DNA of 64,000 nt from an uncultured Bacteroidales bacterium (GCA_947168065.1 CAMVKH010000002.1:124001-188000); one strand, 5' to 3'; positions 37,897-47,142 are shown, counted from the stretch's first letter. Numbers and translations: made by a program. Notes: generated by a model not told the origin, from the sequence alone.

Positions 37897-39081
37897 ATGC
37901 GATACGACTTTGACAAGCTTGTCAACCGGCGCGGATCCGGTGCCATCATGACCGATGTGCTGCAGGAACGCTACGGACGAAGCGACCTGCTTGCGCTCTG
38001 GGTGGCCGACATGTACTTCGAGACACCGGCACCCGTCCGGGAAGCGATCGAGCGGCGTCTCTCCCACCAGATCTACGGATATAGCATCCCTGCCGCCTCC
38101 TACTGGTCTTCCGTCATCAACTGGGAACGGGAACTGCACGGCTGGACGTTCCGTCGCGAAGAGATGAGCTTCATCCCGGGAATCGTGCGGGGCATCGCCT
38201 ACGTGCTGCAGTGCTTCACGAAGCCCGGCGACAAAGTGGTGGTGCAACCGCCCGTCTACATGCCCTTCCTGAACCTGCCGCGCAACAATGGCCGGCAGAT
38301 CGTCGAGAATCCGCTGGCGTGGGATGCCGCCGCCGGCACCTACCGGATGGACCTGGCGAACCTGGAGGAAGTCTGCCGCCGCGAATCGCCCAAGCTGCTC
38401 ATCCTTTCCAACCCGCACAATCCGGCCGGCATTGTCTGGCCGAAAGAGGACCTGGCGGCCCTGGCCGAGATCTGCCGGCGCTACGATGTGCTGGTGATTT
38501 CCGACGAGATCCATGCCGACATGGCGCACCGGGGCTTCGTCCACCATCCGTTCCCGACCGTATCGCCGGTCGCGGCGGAGGTCTCCATCACCTTCGCGGC
38601 GCCGAGCAAGACCTTCAACATCGCCGGCCTGGTGAGTTCGTTCTGCGTGGTGCCCAACCCGCGCCTGCGGGAGCCTTTCTTCCAGTATCTGTCGAGCAAC
38701 GAGTTCGGCGAGCCGCTTTTCCTGTCGGCCATCGCCACCGAGGCGGCCTTCACCCAGTGCGGGGAGTGGCGCCGCCAGATGCTCGACTATGTGCAGGGCA
38801 ACGTGGACTTCGTCTGTGACTATCTCCGCCGGAACGTGCCCGGCATCGTGGCGGTCCGCCCGCAGGCTTCGTTCCTCATCTGGCTCGACTGCCGGGGACT
38901 GGGGCTGGACCACGACGCCCTCATCGACTTGTTCGTGAACAAAGCGCAGCTGGCCTTCAATGACGGCGAGGCTTTCGGCCGCGGCGGCGAGGGCCATATG
39001 CGCATGAATGTAGGCGCACCGCGCGCCATGGTCGCCGAAGCCATGCGGCGCATCGAAACAGCTGTCAAAAGTTTGAAATAG
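37897..39081 (+). CDS. PLP-dependent aminotransferase of the MalY/PatB (C-S lyase) family
   Basis: A 394-residue fold-type I PLP enzyme. It starts MRYDFDKLVNRRGSGAIM, typical of MalY/PatB. Family landmarks are LWVADMYFETP, the PHNPAGIVW segment, ISDEIHADMA, and the PLP lysine in APSKTFNIAGL. Enzymes of this family cleave cystathionine or other C-S substrates to pyruvate, ammonia and a thiol; some act as plain transaminases. It is followed by a dicarboxylate/amino acid symporter after six bases, which suggests a small amino-acid-use operon. It is divergent from the Hdr-like cluster. Confidence 0.9.
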   Translation: MRYDFDKLVNRRGSGAIMTDVLQERYGRSDLLALWVADMYFETPAPVREAIERRLSHQIYGYSIPAASYWSSVINWERELHGWTFRREEMSFIPGIVRGIAYVLQCFTKPGDKVVVQPPVYMPFLNLPRNNGRQIVENPLAWDAAAGTYRMDLANLEEVCRRESPKLLILSNPHNPAGIVWPKEDLAALAEICRRYDVLVISDEIHADMAHRGFVHHPFPTVSPVAAEVSITFAAPSKTFNIAGLVSSFCVVPNPRLREPFFQYLSSNEFGEPLFLSAIATEAAFTQCGEWRRQMLDYVQGNVDFVCDYLRRNVPGIVAVRPQASFLIWLDCRGLGLDHDALIDLFVNKAQLAFNDGEAFGRGGEGHMRMNVGAPRAMVAEAMRRIETAVKSLK

Positions 39082-39087
39082 TAAGCC

Positions 39088-40296
39088 ATGAAACGATTCA
39101 AAGACTGGGGACTGCTCCCGAAAGTGTTGATCGCCATCGTGCTGGGTATCCTGTGCTCGTTCTTCTTCCCGAGCGGGCTTGCACGCTGCTTCATCACCTT
39201 TAACAGCATTTTCAGCAATTTCCTGGGTCTTTTCATTCCGATCCTCATCATCGGGCTCATCGCCCCGGGTATTTTCGAACTGGGAAAAGGGGCGGGGAAG
39301 CTGCTGCTCATCACAGCGCTCATCGCCTATCTCTCGACGGTCCTGGCGGGCTTTTTCTCCTACTTTACCTGCCGTGCCACCTATCCTTCGCTGCTGGGCA
39401 AGGCGGCGGTCTCGCTCGGCAATATCGACATGAACGGCAACATGCTGAAGCCCTTCTTCACCATCGAGATGCCGCCGATCATGAACGTCACGACCGCGCT
39501 GGTGCTGGCCTTCGTGCTGGGGCTCGCCCTGGTCGGATCGAAAGGCGATACCTTCAAGCATATGATGCTGGAACTGCGCGAGATTGTCTTTCTGGTCATC
39601 CAGAATGTCATCATTCCGCTCCTGCCGCTCTTCATCTTCGGTATCTTCCTCGAGATGGGAGTGGAAGGGAATGTCACCCCGGTCCTGGGGATGTTCGTCA
39701 AGATCATCGTCATCATCTTCGTGATGCATATCACGGTGCTGGTGCTGCAGTTCTGCATCGCCGGCGCCATCGCCCATAAGAATCCTTTCAAGGCGCTCTG
39801 GACCATGCTGCCCGCCTATGTAACGGCGCTCGGTACCCAGTCTTCCGCCGCCACGATTCCCGTGACGCGGGCCCAGTCCATCAAGAACGGCGTCAATCCG
39901 GACGTGGCCGACTTTGTCGTCCCGCTTTGCGCCACCATACACATGTCCTGCAGCATCCTGAAGATCGTTGCCTGTGCCTACGCCATCTCGTTGAGCATGG
40001 GGCTCAACGCCAGCTTCAGCATCTACGCCGGTTTCATCATGATGCTCGGCATTACCATGATCGCCGCGCCGGGCGTTCCGGGTGGCGCCATCATGGCGGC
40101 GCTCGGCCTTCTCTCCAGCATGCTGGGCTTCGATGCCGCCATGCAGGGCCTCATGATCGCCCTCTACATCGCCATGGACAGCTTCGGTACGGCCGGCAAT
40201 GTTACGGGAGACGGTGCGATTGCATTGATTATCAATAAGATTAAGAATAAGAATACGAACAGTGGAAAACCTCAAGATAGCCCTCTGCCAGCATGA
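39088..40296 (+). CDS. dicarboxylate/amino acid:cation symporter (DAACS family)
   Basis: A 402-residue membrane protein with eight or so helices and two re-entrant loops. It starts MKRFKDWGLLPKVLIAIVLGI. The conserved serine-rich hairpin is ALGTQSSAATIPVT, followed by FVVPLCATIHMSCS, which replaces the more usual PLGATINMDG of glutamate carriers, and then PGVPGGAIMAAL. It would import an acidic amino acid or dicarboxylate with Na+ or H+. Its last 35 bases overlap the omega-amidase gene. The altered loop means the substrate may not be glutamate. Confidence 0.9.
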   Translation: MKRFKDWGLLPKVLIAIVLGILCSFFFPSGLARCFITFNSIFSNFLGLFIPILIIGLIAPGIFELGKGAGKLLLITALIAYLSTVLAGFFSYFTCRATYPSLLGKAAVSLGNIDMNGNMLKPFFTIEMPPIMNVTTALVLAFVLGLALVGSKGDTFKHMMLELREIVFLVIQNVIIPLLPLFIFGIFLEMGVEGNVTPVLGMFVKIIVIIFVMHITVLVLQFCIAGAIAHKNPFKALWTMLPAYVTALGTQSSAATIPVTRAQSIKNGVNPDVADFVVPLCATIHMSCSILKIVACAYAISLSMGLNASFSIYAGFIMMLGITMIAAPGVPGGAIMAALGLLSSMLGFDAAMQGLMIALYIAMDSFGTAGNVTGDGAIALIINKIKNKNTNSGKPQDSPLPA

Positions 40297-41047
40297 TATC
40301 GTCTGGGAAGACGCTGCCGGGACGCTCGCACGGATCGAGGGCCCGGTGCGGCGCTTCATCGCGAAATACCGGCCGGACCTGCTGGTGTTTCCCGAGACGT
40401 TCTCGGTGGGATTTACCATGAACCCCGACCAGTCCGAGCCCGTTGACGGCCCTTCCGCCAGCTGGCTGCGCGCGCTTTCCCGCTCCTGCGGCGTGGCGGT
40501 GGTGGCGTCCGTTCCCACCCTGGTGGACGGGCATCGCTACAACCGCTGCTATTTCATCGCGCCGGAAGGGGAGGAGTGGCACTACGACAAGCGCCACCTA
40601 TTTTCGCCCTCGGGCGAGAGCGGAGCCTACGAAAAGGGCCGGAGTCGTTGCACCGTCCCCTACAAGGGCTGGAACATCGAACTCAATGTCTGCTATGATC
40701 TCCGCTTCCCGGTCTGGAGCCGCAATCCGGACTGCGGCTACGACCTGCTGCTGAACATCGCCAACTGGCCGGCCATCCGCATCGACGCTGCCGATATCCT
40801 CCTGCATGCCCGGGCCGTGGAGAACGCCTGCTATGCCGCTTTTTGCAACCGCATCGGCAAAGACGCTTTCTGCAAATACGACGGGCATTCGATGATCGTG
40901 AATTTCTTCGGCCAGGACATGGCGCGCCGCCGCCGTGTCGGGGGCGTCCGCTTCCTGACGGCCGATTTGTCCTTGCCTAAGCTCCAGCATTACCGCAGCC
41001 GTTTTCCGGTGAGCGAAGATGCTGATGAATATATAGTGAAACTTTAG
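40262..41047 (+). CDS. nitrilase-family omega-amidase (YafV-like)
   Basis: A 261-residue carbon-nitrogen hydrolase. The catalytic Glu-Lys-Cys triad is visible in VFPETFSVGF, YDKRHLFSPSGE and LNVCYDLRFPVW. The latter two motifs are typical of omega-amidases, which deaminate 2-oxoglutaramate or 2-oxosuccinamate, products of glutamine transaminases. This fits the aminotransferase two genes upstream, since such pairs occur in methionine salvage by transamination. The start is the GTG at 40262, within the symporter gene; no ATG is better placed. A short AT-rich gap leads to the next gene. Confidence 0.9.
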   Translation: MENLKIALCQHDIVWEDAAGTLARIEGPVRRFIAKYRPDLLVFPETFSVGFTMNPDQSEPVDGPSASWLRALSRSCGVAVVASVPTLVDGHRYNRCYFIAPEGEEWHYDKRHLFSPSGESGAYEKGRSRCTVPYKGWNIELNVCYDLRFPVWSRNPDCGYDLLLNIANWPAIRIDAADILLHARAVENACYAAFCNRIGKDAFCKYDGHSMIVNFFGQDMARRRRVGGVRFLTADLSLPKLQHYRSRFPVSEDADEYIVKL

Positions 41048-41066
41048 ATAAAGAAAAATAATTCCA

Positions 41067-42743
41067 ATGAGAAAGAGTATAGTAAGGATTATTGCAATTC
41101 TCATCGCTCTCTTTGGTATCGGCTTCGGTATCGGCTGCCTGATCTCCCTCATCTCCTCGAAGGAGTCGCTGGCCGACGGAGAATACCGCGTGACCATCTG
41201 TGCCACGACGGACGTACATGGTGCCTTCTTCGATTCTTCGTATGTCGACGACAAAGCCAACCGCACGTCGATGGCCAATGTGGCTTCCTACCTGAAGGAG
41301 CTGCGCGCTTCCGGCGTGGAGCCGGTCCTGATCGATGTGGGCGACAACCTGCAGGGCGACAACGCTGCGTATTATTTCAACTACGTGGCTACCGACGTGC
41401 CGCACATCTTGCCGCGCATCATGGAATACCTGGCGTATGACGCGGTGATCGTGGGCAACCACGACCTGGAGACCGGCCATGACGTATACGACCGCATCCA
41501 GCGCGAGCTGACCGTCCCGTATATAGCCGCCAATGCGGCCCTGGACCGGGACGAGAACGGCAAGGCCGACATGGATGAAGACCCGAACAACAAGCTGGTG
41601 TCGGATTCGTATTTCCTGCCGTACTGCCTCATCGACCGCGGCGGCGTGAAAGTAGCCGTGGTCGGCATGACCAATGCCAACATCAAGAGCTGGCTCTCGT
41701 CTTCCTACTGGCACGGCATGGATTTCCAGCTGATCCACGACATCGCCCAGCCGCTGATCGACAAGATCATCGCCCGGGAACGGCCGCAGCTGGTGGTGCT
41801 GGCGGTCCACTCGGGAACGGGCACCGACCTGCCCGACCGGGAGAACGAAGCCCTGTACCTGGCTTCCTCGCTGGCCCATGTGGACCTGGTGCTCAGCGGC
41901 CATGACCACCGCCCCCTGGCCAAGGAAGTGGACAATCCGAACGGCAGCGTGGTGCTGCTCGACGAGGGCACGAAAGCCCAGTATGTCGGGCAGGCCGATT
42001 TCACCCTGCGGATCAAGAACGGAAAGCTGATCGAGCGCAATGTGGACTACAGGCTGGTTCCCATGGAGCAGTATCCTGCCGACTCCGCGTATGTGGCTGA
42101 ATTCAAGGACGATTTCCGGGCCGTCAAGGCCTTCTCGTCCCGGCCCATCGGACGGCTCGCCGACAATATCTTCCTGGCCGATGCCCTGGACGGCCCTTCC
42201 TCCTACATCAATCTCGTGCACTCGGTGCAGCTCGATGCTTCCGGCGCCGACATCTCCTTCGCCGCACCGTTGACCAGCGGCGGCGTGGTGCCCAAGGGTG
42301 TCATCGAGTTCCAGGACCTGGTCTCCATCTACCGTTTCGAGAATACGCTCTACGTGGTGGGCATGACCGGCCGGCAGGTGAAGGACTATCTGGAGTATTC
42401 CTACGACAACTGGGTGCGCCGGACCGGCGCGACCTACAACTGGGATTCTGCCGACGGCATCATCTACGAAGTGAGCCGGAGCGCGCCGAAAGGGGAGCGG
42501 GTGAGGATCCTCTCGATGAGCGACGGAACGCCCTTCGACCTCGATAAGACCTACAAGGTGGCCATGACCTCGTACCGCGCTTCCGGCGGCGGCGACCTGC
42601 TCCTGCTGGGAGCGGGCGTGCATCCGGATTCGCTGGTGGTCTATGAGAAGATGAAGGATATCCGCTCGATGGTGGGCGATTACATCGCCGGTCAGGAAGA
42701 AATTGTTCCAATGGTATCATCCAATTGGAAATTTGTAAAATAA
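41067..42743 (+). CDS. 2',3'-cyclic-nucleotide phosphodiesterase/nucleotidase (CpdB/YfkN-like)
   Basis: A 558-residue extracytoplasmic enzyme anchored by an N-terminal helix (about residues 8-30, with no clear signal peptidase site). The metallophosphatase domain has TTDVHGAFF, DVGDNLQGDN, VGNHDLETG and SGHDHRPLA. The C-terminal 5'-nucleotidase domain includes YRFENTLYVVGMTGRQVKDYLEYS and YRASGGGDLL, close to CpdB. It would release phosphate and nucleosides from cyclic or 3'-nucleotides. It differs from the UshA-like lipoprotein at 8764-10374. The promoter region of the zapB-like gene begins right after its stop. Confidence 0.88.
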   Translation: MRKSIVRIIAILIALFGIGFGIGCLISLISSKESLADGEYRVTICATTDVHGAFFDSSYVDDKANRTSMANVASYLKELRASGVEPVLIDVGDNLQGDNAAYYFNYVATDVPHILPRIMEYLAYDAVIVGNHDLETGHDVYDRIQRELTVPYIAANAALDRDENGKADMDEDPNNKLVSDSYFLPYCLIDRGGVKVAVVGMTNANIKSWLSSSYWHGMDFQLIHDIAQPLIDKIIARERPQLVVLAVHSGTGTDLPDRENEALYLASSLAHVDLVLSGHDHRPLAKEVDNPNGSVVLLDEGTKAQYVGQADFTLRIKNGKLIERNVDYRLVPMEQYPADSAYVAEFKDDFRAVKAFSSRPIGRLADNIFLADALDGPSSYINLVHSVQLDASGADISFAAPLTSGGVVPKGVIEFQDLVSIYRFENTLYVVGMTGRQVKDYLEYSYDNWVRRTGATYNWDSADGIIYEVSRSAPKGERVRILSMSDGTPFDLDKTYKVAMTSYRASGGGDLLLLGAGVHPDSLVVYEKMKDIRSMVGDYIAGQEEIVPMVSSNWKFVK

Positions 42744-42747
42744 TACT

Positions 42748-42755
42748 TAACTTTG
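42748..42755 (+). promoter_or_regulatory. -7 box of the zapB-like/zapA unit
   Basis: TAACTTTG matches TAnnTTTG, with ATTG 20 bases upstream as a weak -33 box, 17 bases before the next ATG. Confidence 0.5.
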
Positions 42756-42772
42756 TACGAATATTTTTCGTT

Positions 42773-43057
42773 ATGGAACAAGATCTCGCCGTCCGGTTGA
42801 AAAGCAAAGTGGAAGAGTTGATTTCCCGCTATGAATCACTCGCCACGGAAAATGCCGGGCTGCGGGCTTCGCTGGCCAAAAGCGAAAGTGACAACCAGAA
42901 AAAAGAACAACGAATTAAAGAATTAGAAAAAAAAATAGATAGCTTACGATTGAAGGATGCATTCCTGGGAACGGCCGTAGACCGGACGCAAGCCAAGAAG
43001 AAAGTGGCCAGATTGATGAAAGAAATTGATGCGTGCGTAAGTTTGCTGAACGAGTGA
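42773..43057 (+). CDS. small coiled-coil protein preceding zapA (ZapB-like)
   Basis: A 94-residue protein from the ATG at 42773; the ORF-track start lies upstream of the -7 box and is unlikely. The sequence is almost all heptad-type helix (RLKSKVEELISRYESLATEN ... KEQRIKELEKKIDSLRLKD), with basic C-terminal segments. The place, four bases upstream of zapA, and the coiled coil suggest a division-associated protein of the ZapB kind. Sequence identity to ZapB cannot be claimed from this alone. Confidence 0.7.
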   Translation: MEQDLAVRLKSKVEELISRYESLATENAGLRASLAKSESDNQKKEQRIKELEKKIDSLRLKDAFLGTAVDRTQAKKKVARLMKEIDACVSLLNE

Positions 43058-43061
43058 GGCG

Positions 43062-43349
43062 ATGAAACAACAGATCACATTGAGAATTGCCGGAAAGGAA
43101 ACGGTCCACATGGTGGATCCGGAGCGGGAGGAGATTATCCGCCGCGCCGCGAAACGGATTAATGAGGAGATTGACTCGCTCCGCTTCGATTTCCGGGATC
43201 AGGATATGAGCGATGTGTTGAGCATGATTCTCCTGTCCGAGGAGACGCGTCTGCTTGAGCTTGAAGCCAGGAGTTCAAAAGAAACCAACAGCGTGCTGCA
43301 GCGCCTGGGCGACCTGGATGCGGCACTGGGAGAATACCTTAGCCGTTAG
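43062..43349 (+). CDS. zapA: cell division protein ZapA
   Basis: A 95-residue protein with the ZapA layout: a small N-terminal beta/alpha head (QQITLRIAGKETVHMVDPEREEIIRRAAKRIN) and a C-terminal coiled coil. ZapA promotes FtsZ filament bundling at the division ring. It is probably co-transcribed with the coiled-coil gene upstream. The 234-base gap that follows holds a structured RNA candidate, reminiscent of the zapA-ssrS arrangement in enterobacteria. Confidence 0.87.
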   Translation: MKQQITLRIAGKETVHMVDPEREEIIRRAAKRINEEIDSLRFDFRDQDMSDVLSMILLSEETRLLELEARSSKETNSVLQRLGDLDAALGEYLSR

Positions 43350-43382
43350 TCCTGCTCTTTGCCAAAATCAACACTATAACTC

Positions 43383-43530
43383 AAACCGAGCCTACTCGGT
43401 CGTCAAAGACAGGCCTGGGTGACCCTCCGGGGGATTCTGTTTCGACAGGACGTTGGAAGTCTGCGATAGGGCCGGAGCTCAAATCTTGTATTTCAAGATT
43501 TTCGAACAGACCAGGACTGACGGCTTTTTT
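43383..43530 (+). ncRNA. structured RNA candidate, possibly a 6S-like RNA
   Basis: The non-coding gap between zapA and rny folds well by eye. A closing stem GTCGTCA (43399-43405) pairs with TGACGGC (43518-43524), then CCTGG (43414-43418) with CCAGG (43511-43515). Inside are a hairpin TTCTGT-TTCG-ACAGGA and a perfect 8-bp hairpin AAATCTTG/CAAGATTT. A 5-bp CCGAG/CTCGG hairpin precedes the closing stem. A six-T run after TGACGGC makes the closing stem an intrinsic terminator. The place after zapA is the classic site of 6S RNA in gammaproteobacteria. The 6S identity is inferred; the structure is seen. Confidence 0.55.
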
Positions 43531-43583
43531 CCTTCGACCGTAAGTATTGCGTGAAACCTTAAACCACTCAATATATTACGATC

Positions 43584-45128
43584 ATGTCAACTGCATTAGT
43601 AATCATCGTAACAGCACTTATCTCTGCGGGCCTGGGTGTCCTCGGTACCCTGCTCGTCAGGAACGTCATACTGAAGGGAAAGCGCGACGATATTCTCAAG
43701 AACGCGCAGGCCGAAGGTGAAGCCATCAAGAAAGAAAAGATCTTCCAGGCCAAGGAAAAATTCCTCCAGCTCAAGAGCGAACATGAAGCTTACATCAACG
43801 ACCGGAACGCGCAGGCCCTCCAGATGGAGAACAAGCTCAAGCAGCGCGAGATCAGCCTGAACCAGCAGAACTCCGAACTGGGACGCAAACAGAAGGAAGT
43901 CGAAGCCATCCGTGAAAACCTCAAGGGCCAGATGGATATCGTGGCCAAGAAGCAGGAAGAATACGAAAAGCTGCGCGGCAAGGTGATAGAGAAGCTCGAA
44001 GAAGTGGCCGGCATGACGGCCGCCGACGCCAAGAACCAGCTGGTCGAGAACATGAAGGCGGAAGCGCGCACCGAAGCCATGTCCTATGTCAACGAGGTGA
44101 TGGATGAAGCCCGCCTGAATGCCGCCAAGGAGGCCAAGCGCATCGTGATCAACACCATCCAGCGCACGGCGCCCGAGACGGCCATCGAAAACGCCGTCAC
44201 GGTCTTCAACATCGAGAACGACGAGATCAAGGGTCGCATCATCGGCCGAGAGGGCCGCAACATCCGCGCCCTGGAAGCTGCCACGGGCGTGGAGATCGTG
44301 GTCGACGACACGCCGGAGGCCATCCTGCTTTCCTCCTTCGACCCAGTTCGCCGCGAAGTGGCGCGCCTGGCGCTGCACCAGCTCGTGGCCGACGGCCGCA
44401 TCCACCCCGCCCGCATCGAGGAAGTGGTGGAGAAAGTGAGCAAGCAGCTCGACGACGAGATCATGGAAACCGGCAAGCGCACCTGCATCGACCTGGGTAT
44501 CCACGGCCTGAACGTGGAGCTGGTCCGGCTGGTGGGCCGCATGAAATACCGCAGCTCCTACGGCCAGAACCTGCTGCAGCACGCCCGCGAGGTGGCCAAC
44601 ATCTGTGCGACTATGGCCTCCGAGCTGGGCCTCAATACCAAGGCTGCCAAACGTGCCGGCCTGCTGCACGACATCGGCAAGGTCTGTGAGGAAGATCCTG
44701 AACTCCCGCACGCACTCCTCGGCATGAAGGTGGCGGAGAAATACAAAGAGAAACCCGACATCTGCAACGCCATCGGCGCGCACCACGAAGAGATCGAGAT
44801 GACTACGCTCATCGCCCCGCTGGTGCTGGTGGCCGACGCCATTTCCGGTGCCCGTCCGGGTGCCCGTCGCGAGGTCATCGAATCGTACATCAAACGCCTC
44901 AAGGACATGGAAGGCATTGCCCTGTCGCATCCGGGCGTCACCAAGACCTACGCCATCCAGGCCGGCCGCGAACTCCGCGTCATCGTGGGTGCGGAGAGCG
45001 TGACCGACCAGCAGTGCGAGGAACTCTCCACCGAGATCGCCCGCAAAATCCAGGATGAGATGACCTATCCGGGCCAGATCAAGATTACCGTGATCCGGGA
45101 GACCCGGGCCGTCGCATTCGCCAAATAA
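43584..45128 (+). CDS. rny: ribonuclease Y
   Basis: A membrane-anchored endoribonuclease that starts mRNA decay. The 514 residues show an N-terminal helix (about 4-26), a long coiled coil (30-190), a KH domain ([19 protein letters not shown], near 212-230) and an HD domain with [13 protein letters not shown]. The conserved [11 protein letters not shown] and [13 protein letters not shown] motifs and the end [15 protein letters not shown] match RNase Y. It follows the structured RNA and is followed by a DUF3467 gene nine bases downstream. Confidence 0.97.
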   Translation: MSTALVIIVTALISAGLGVLGTLLVRNVILKGKRDDILKNAQAEGEAIKKEKIFQAKEKFLQLKSEHEAYINDRNAQALQMENKLKQREISLNQQNSELGRKQKEVEAIRENLKGQMDIVAKKQEEYEKLRGKVIEKLEEVAGMTAADAKNQLVENMKAEARTEAMSYVNEVMDEARLNAAKEAKRIVINTIQRTAPETAIENAVTVFNIENDEIKGRIIGREGRNIRALEAATGVEIVVDDTPEAILLSSFDPVRREVARLALHQLVADGRIHPARIEEVVEKVSKQLDDEIMETGKRTCIDLGIHGLNVELVRLVGRMKYRSSYGQNLLQHAREVANICATMASELGLNTKAAKRAGLLHDIGKVCEEDPELPHALLGMKVAEKYKEKPDICNAIGAHHEEIEMTTLIAPLVLVADAISGARPGARREVIESYIKRLKDMEGIALSHPGVTKTYAIQAGRELRVIVGAESVTDQQCEELSTEIARKIQDEMTYPGQIKITVIRETRAVAFAK

Positions 45129-45137
45129 GTGTCCGCC

Positions 45138-45431
45138 ATGGATAAGAAGATTGACATCGAGATCAAGCCCGAGGTGGCGCAGGGACGCTACGCCAACCTG
45201 GCCATCATCACCCACTCTTCGAGCGAATTCATCCTCGACTTCGCGCAGAACATGCCGGGCATGCCCAAGATGCAGGTGGGGAGCCGTATCATCATGACGC
45301 CGGAGCACGCGAAGCGCCTGCTGGGCGCCCTGACCGAGAACATCCGGAAATACGAAAGCCAGTTCGGCGAGATCCGTCTGCCGATGAACCCGATGATGAT
45401 GCCTCCGCTCAAATCCGACGCCGAGGCCTGA
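45138..45431 (+). CDS. DUF3467 domain protein
   Basis: A 97-residue protein of unknown function. The start is taken as the ATG at 45138 (MDKKIDIEIKPEVAQGRYAN) instead of the GTG at 45129. The motifs GRYANLAIITHSSSEFILDF, PKMQVGSRIIMTPEHAKRLL and a methionine- and proline-rich end (MNPMMMPP) are those of the DUF3467 family, which is widespread in Bacteroidetes. It is probably translated from the rny message. The role is not known. Confidence 0.85.
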   Translation: MDKKIDIEIKPEVAQGRYANLAIITHSSSEFILDFAQNMPGMPKMQVGSRIIMTPEHAKRLLGALTENIRKYESQFGEIRLPMNPMMMPPLKSDAEA

Positions 45432-45458
45432 CGTAAAACCAAAACCTACATAGCAAAT

Positions 45459-47105
45459 ATGAGCAAGTACCCGCATTATCTGGAAAGACTGCAGGCGGCT
45501 ACCCGCAAGTTCTGGGACAAGCCGGCCCTCAACAATATCGGTGGCGAGACGTTCAACTACGCCCAGATGGCCACGCAGATCGAGAAATTCCATCTCGTAT
45601 TCGAGAAACTGGGCTTCCAGAAAGGCGACCGTATCGCCATCTGCGCCCAGAACGGTGCCCGCTGGGGCATGGCGTACCTGGCCGTCAATACCTACGAGAC
45701 GGTGATCGTGCCCATCCTGGCCGATTTCACCCCTGATAGCGTCAATCACCTGGTCAACCATTCCGAGAGCATTGCCTTGTTCACCAACGAGGCCAAATGG
45801 AAGAAGCTCGACATCGCGAAGATGCCGCTCCTGAAGCTGGCCGTCGACGTGGATACCTGGGAGCCGCTTTGGACGGCCGACGACAAGGTGAAGGAGGTCT
45901 ATGGCCAGATGGACGCCCTGTTCGCGGCCAAATACCCGAACGGATACGGTCCCGACGACGTCGTCTTCCCGACCGACAACTGGGACAATCTGTCGACCAT
46001 CAACTATACGTCCGGCTCGACAGGCGACCCGAAGGGCGTGATGCTGACCTACCGGAACTTCTCCGCCAACGTGGACTACAGTCAGCGTAACGTGCCGGCC
46101 GGCGACAAGATGGTCTCCATGCTTCCGATGGCGCACATGTACGGACTGGTGATCGAGTTCATCTATCCGCTCTGCAACGGCACGTCCATCTACTGGCTGG
46201 GCAAGACGCCTACGCCGGCGGCCCTGCTGAAGGCCTTCGCCGATGTGAAGCCCTATCTGCTGATCACCGTTCCGCTGGTGATGGAGAAGATCTACAAGTC
46301 GAAAGTGAAGCCGACGCTCGACAAGCCGGCTATTAAATTTTTACTGAAGGTACCTGGTGTCAATAACCTCATTTACAAGAAGGTAAAAGATGGCCTCGTA
46401 CAGGCGTTCGGCGGCAATGTCCAGGAGTTCATCATGGGCGGTGCGGCGCTGAACCCCGAAGTGGAGAAGCTGTTCAAGCGCATCAAGTTCCCGTATCTGG
46501 TGGGCTATGGCATGACCGAGGCCTGCCCGCTGCTGGCCTATGAGCACTGGACGAAATATGTGGCCGGCTCCTGCGGCAAGTGTGTCGACGTGGCCGAGGT
46601 GCGCATCGATTCGGAGGATCCCCAGCATGTGGTGGGCGAGATCCAGGCACGCGGCGAGAACATCATGATCGGCTACTACAAGAACGAGGAAGCGACGAAG
46701 AACGCCTTTACCGACGACGGCTGGCTGAAGACCGGCGACCTGGGCATCATTGACGCCGAGGGCAACATCTTTATCCGTGGCCGTTCGAAGAACATGATTC
46801 TGGGCCCGTCCGGCCAGAACATCTATCCGGAGGAGATCGAGGCCATCGTCAACAACCAGGAATATGTTGTCGAGAGCGTGGTGGTCGACCGTGGCGGCAA
46901 GCTGGTCGCGCTGGTCTTCCTCGATGAGCAGGCCATCGCCAAGGCCCTCCTCGACGTCGAGGCCCGCAGCGACATTCCCGAGAACATCCGCGCCGGCGCC
47001 AACCGTCAGCTCCCCAATTACAGCCAGATTTCGAAAGTCGAGCTTCAGGCCCAGCCTTTCGAAAAGACGCCGAAGATGTCCATCAAGCGCTTCCTCTACA
47101 AATAG
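45459..47105 (+). CDS. long-chain fatty acid-CoA ligase (AMP-forming)
   Basis: A 548-residue member of the adenylate-forming family that would make acyl-CoA from fatty acid, ATP and CoA. Motif A10-type P-loop is INYTSGSTGDPKGVML, then GYGMTEACPLL, DDGWLKTGDLGIID and the hinge RSKNMILGPSGQNIYPEEIE. The catalytic lysine of the C-terminal domain is in KTPKMSIKRFLY. The shorter length relative to eukaryotic-type FadD15 forms is usual in Bacteroidales. A repeat and a strong terminator follow. Acyl-CoA or acyl-ACP could feed lipid synthesis, including sulfonolipids, but no direct link is shown. Confidence 0.92.
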   Translation: MSKYPHYLERLQAATRKFWDKPALNNIGGETFNYAQMATQIEKFHLVFEKLGFQKGDRIAICAQNGARWGMAYLAVNTYETVIVPILADFTPDSVNHLVNHSESIALFTNEAKWKKLDIAKMPLLKLAVDVDTWEPLWTADDKVKEVYGQMDALFAAKYPNGYGPDDVVFPTDNWDNLSTINYTSGSTGDPKGVMLTYRNFSANVDYSQRNVPAGDKMVSMLPMAHMYGLVIEFIYPLCNGTSIYWLGKTPTPAALLKAFADVKPYLLITVPLVMEKIYKSKVKPTLDKPAIKFLLKVPGVNNLIYKKVKDGLVQAFGGNVQEFIMGGAALNPEVEKLFKRIKFPYLVGYGMTEACPLLAYEHWTKYVAGSCGKCVDVAEVRIDSEDPQHVVGEIQARGENIMIGYYKNEEATKNAFTDDGWLKTGDLGIIDAEGNIFIRGRSKNMILGPSGQNIYPEEIEAIVNNQEYVVESVVVDRGGKLVALVFLDEQAIAKALLDVEARSDIPENIRAGANRQLPNYSQISKVELQAQPFEKTPKMSIKRFLYK

Positions 47106-47121
47106 AAGCGTATCTGCCGTC

Positions 47122-47142
47122 ATTCCGGGTCAGTCCCGGAAT
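47122..47142. repeat. short palindrome, ATTCCGGG type
   Basis: ATTCCGGG (47122-47129) and CCCGGAAT (47135-47142) form an 8-bp perfect stem with a 5-base loop. It is the same family as the unit at 3896-3920. Confidence 0.6.

Noticed and set aside
37876-40518. An 880-residue minus-strand ORF
   Set aside because: It is antisense to the aminotransferase, symporter and part of the amidase, with low-complexity His/Asp/Glu/Arg composition typical of shadow frames in GC-rich DNA.
43433-43530. tmRNA (ssrA)
   Set aside because: Only a short 5'-like string matches; there is no tag reading frame, no T-loop or CCA end, and the space is too small.
43596-46136. An 846-residue minus-strand ORF
   Set aside because: It is antisense to rny, DUF3467 and the acyl-CoA ligase gene and shows no family motif.
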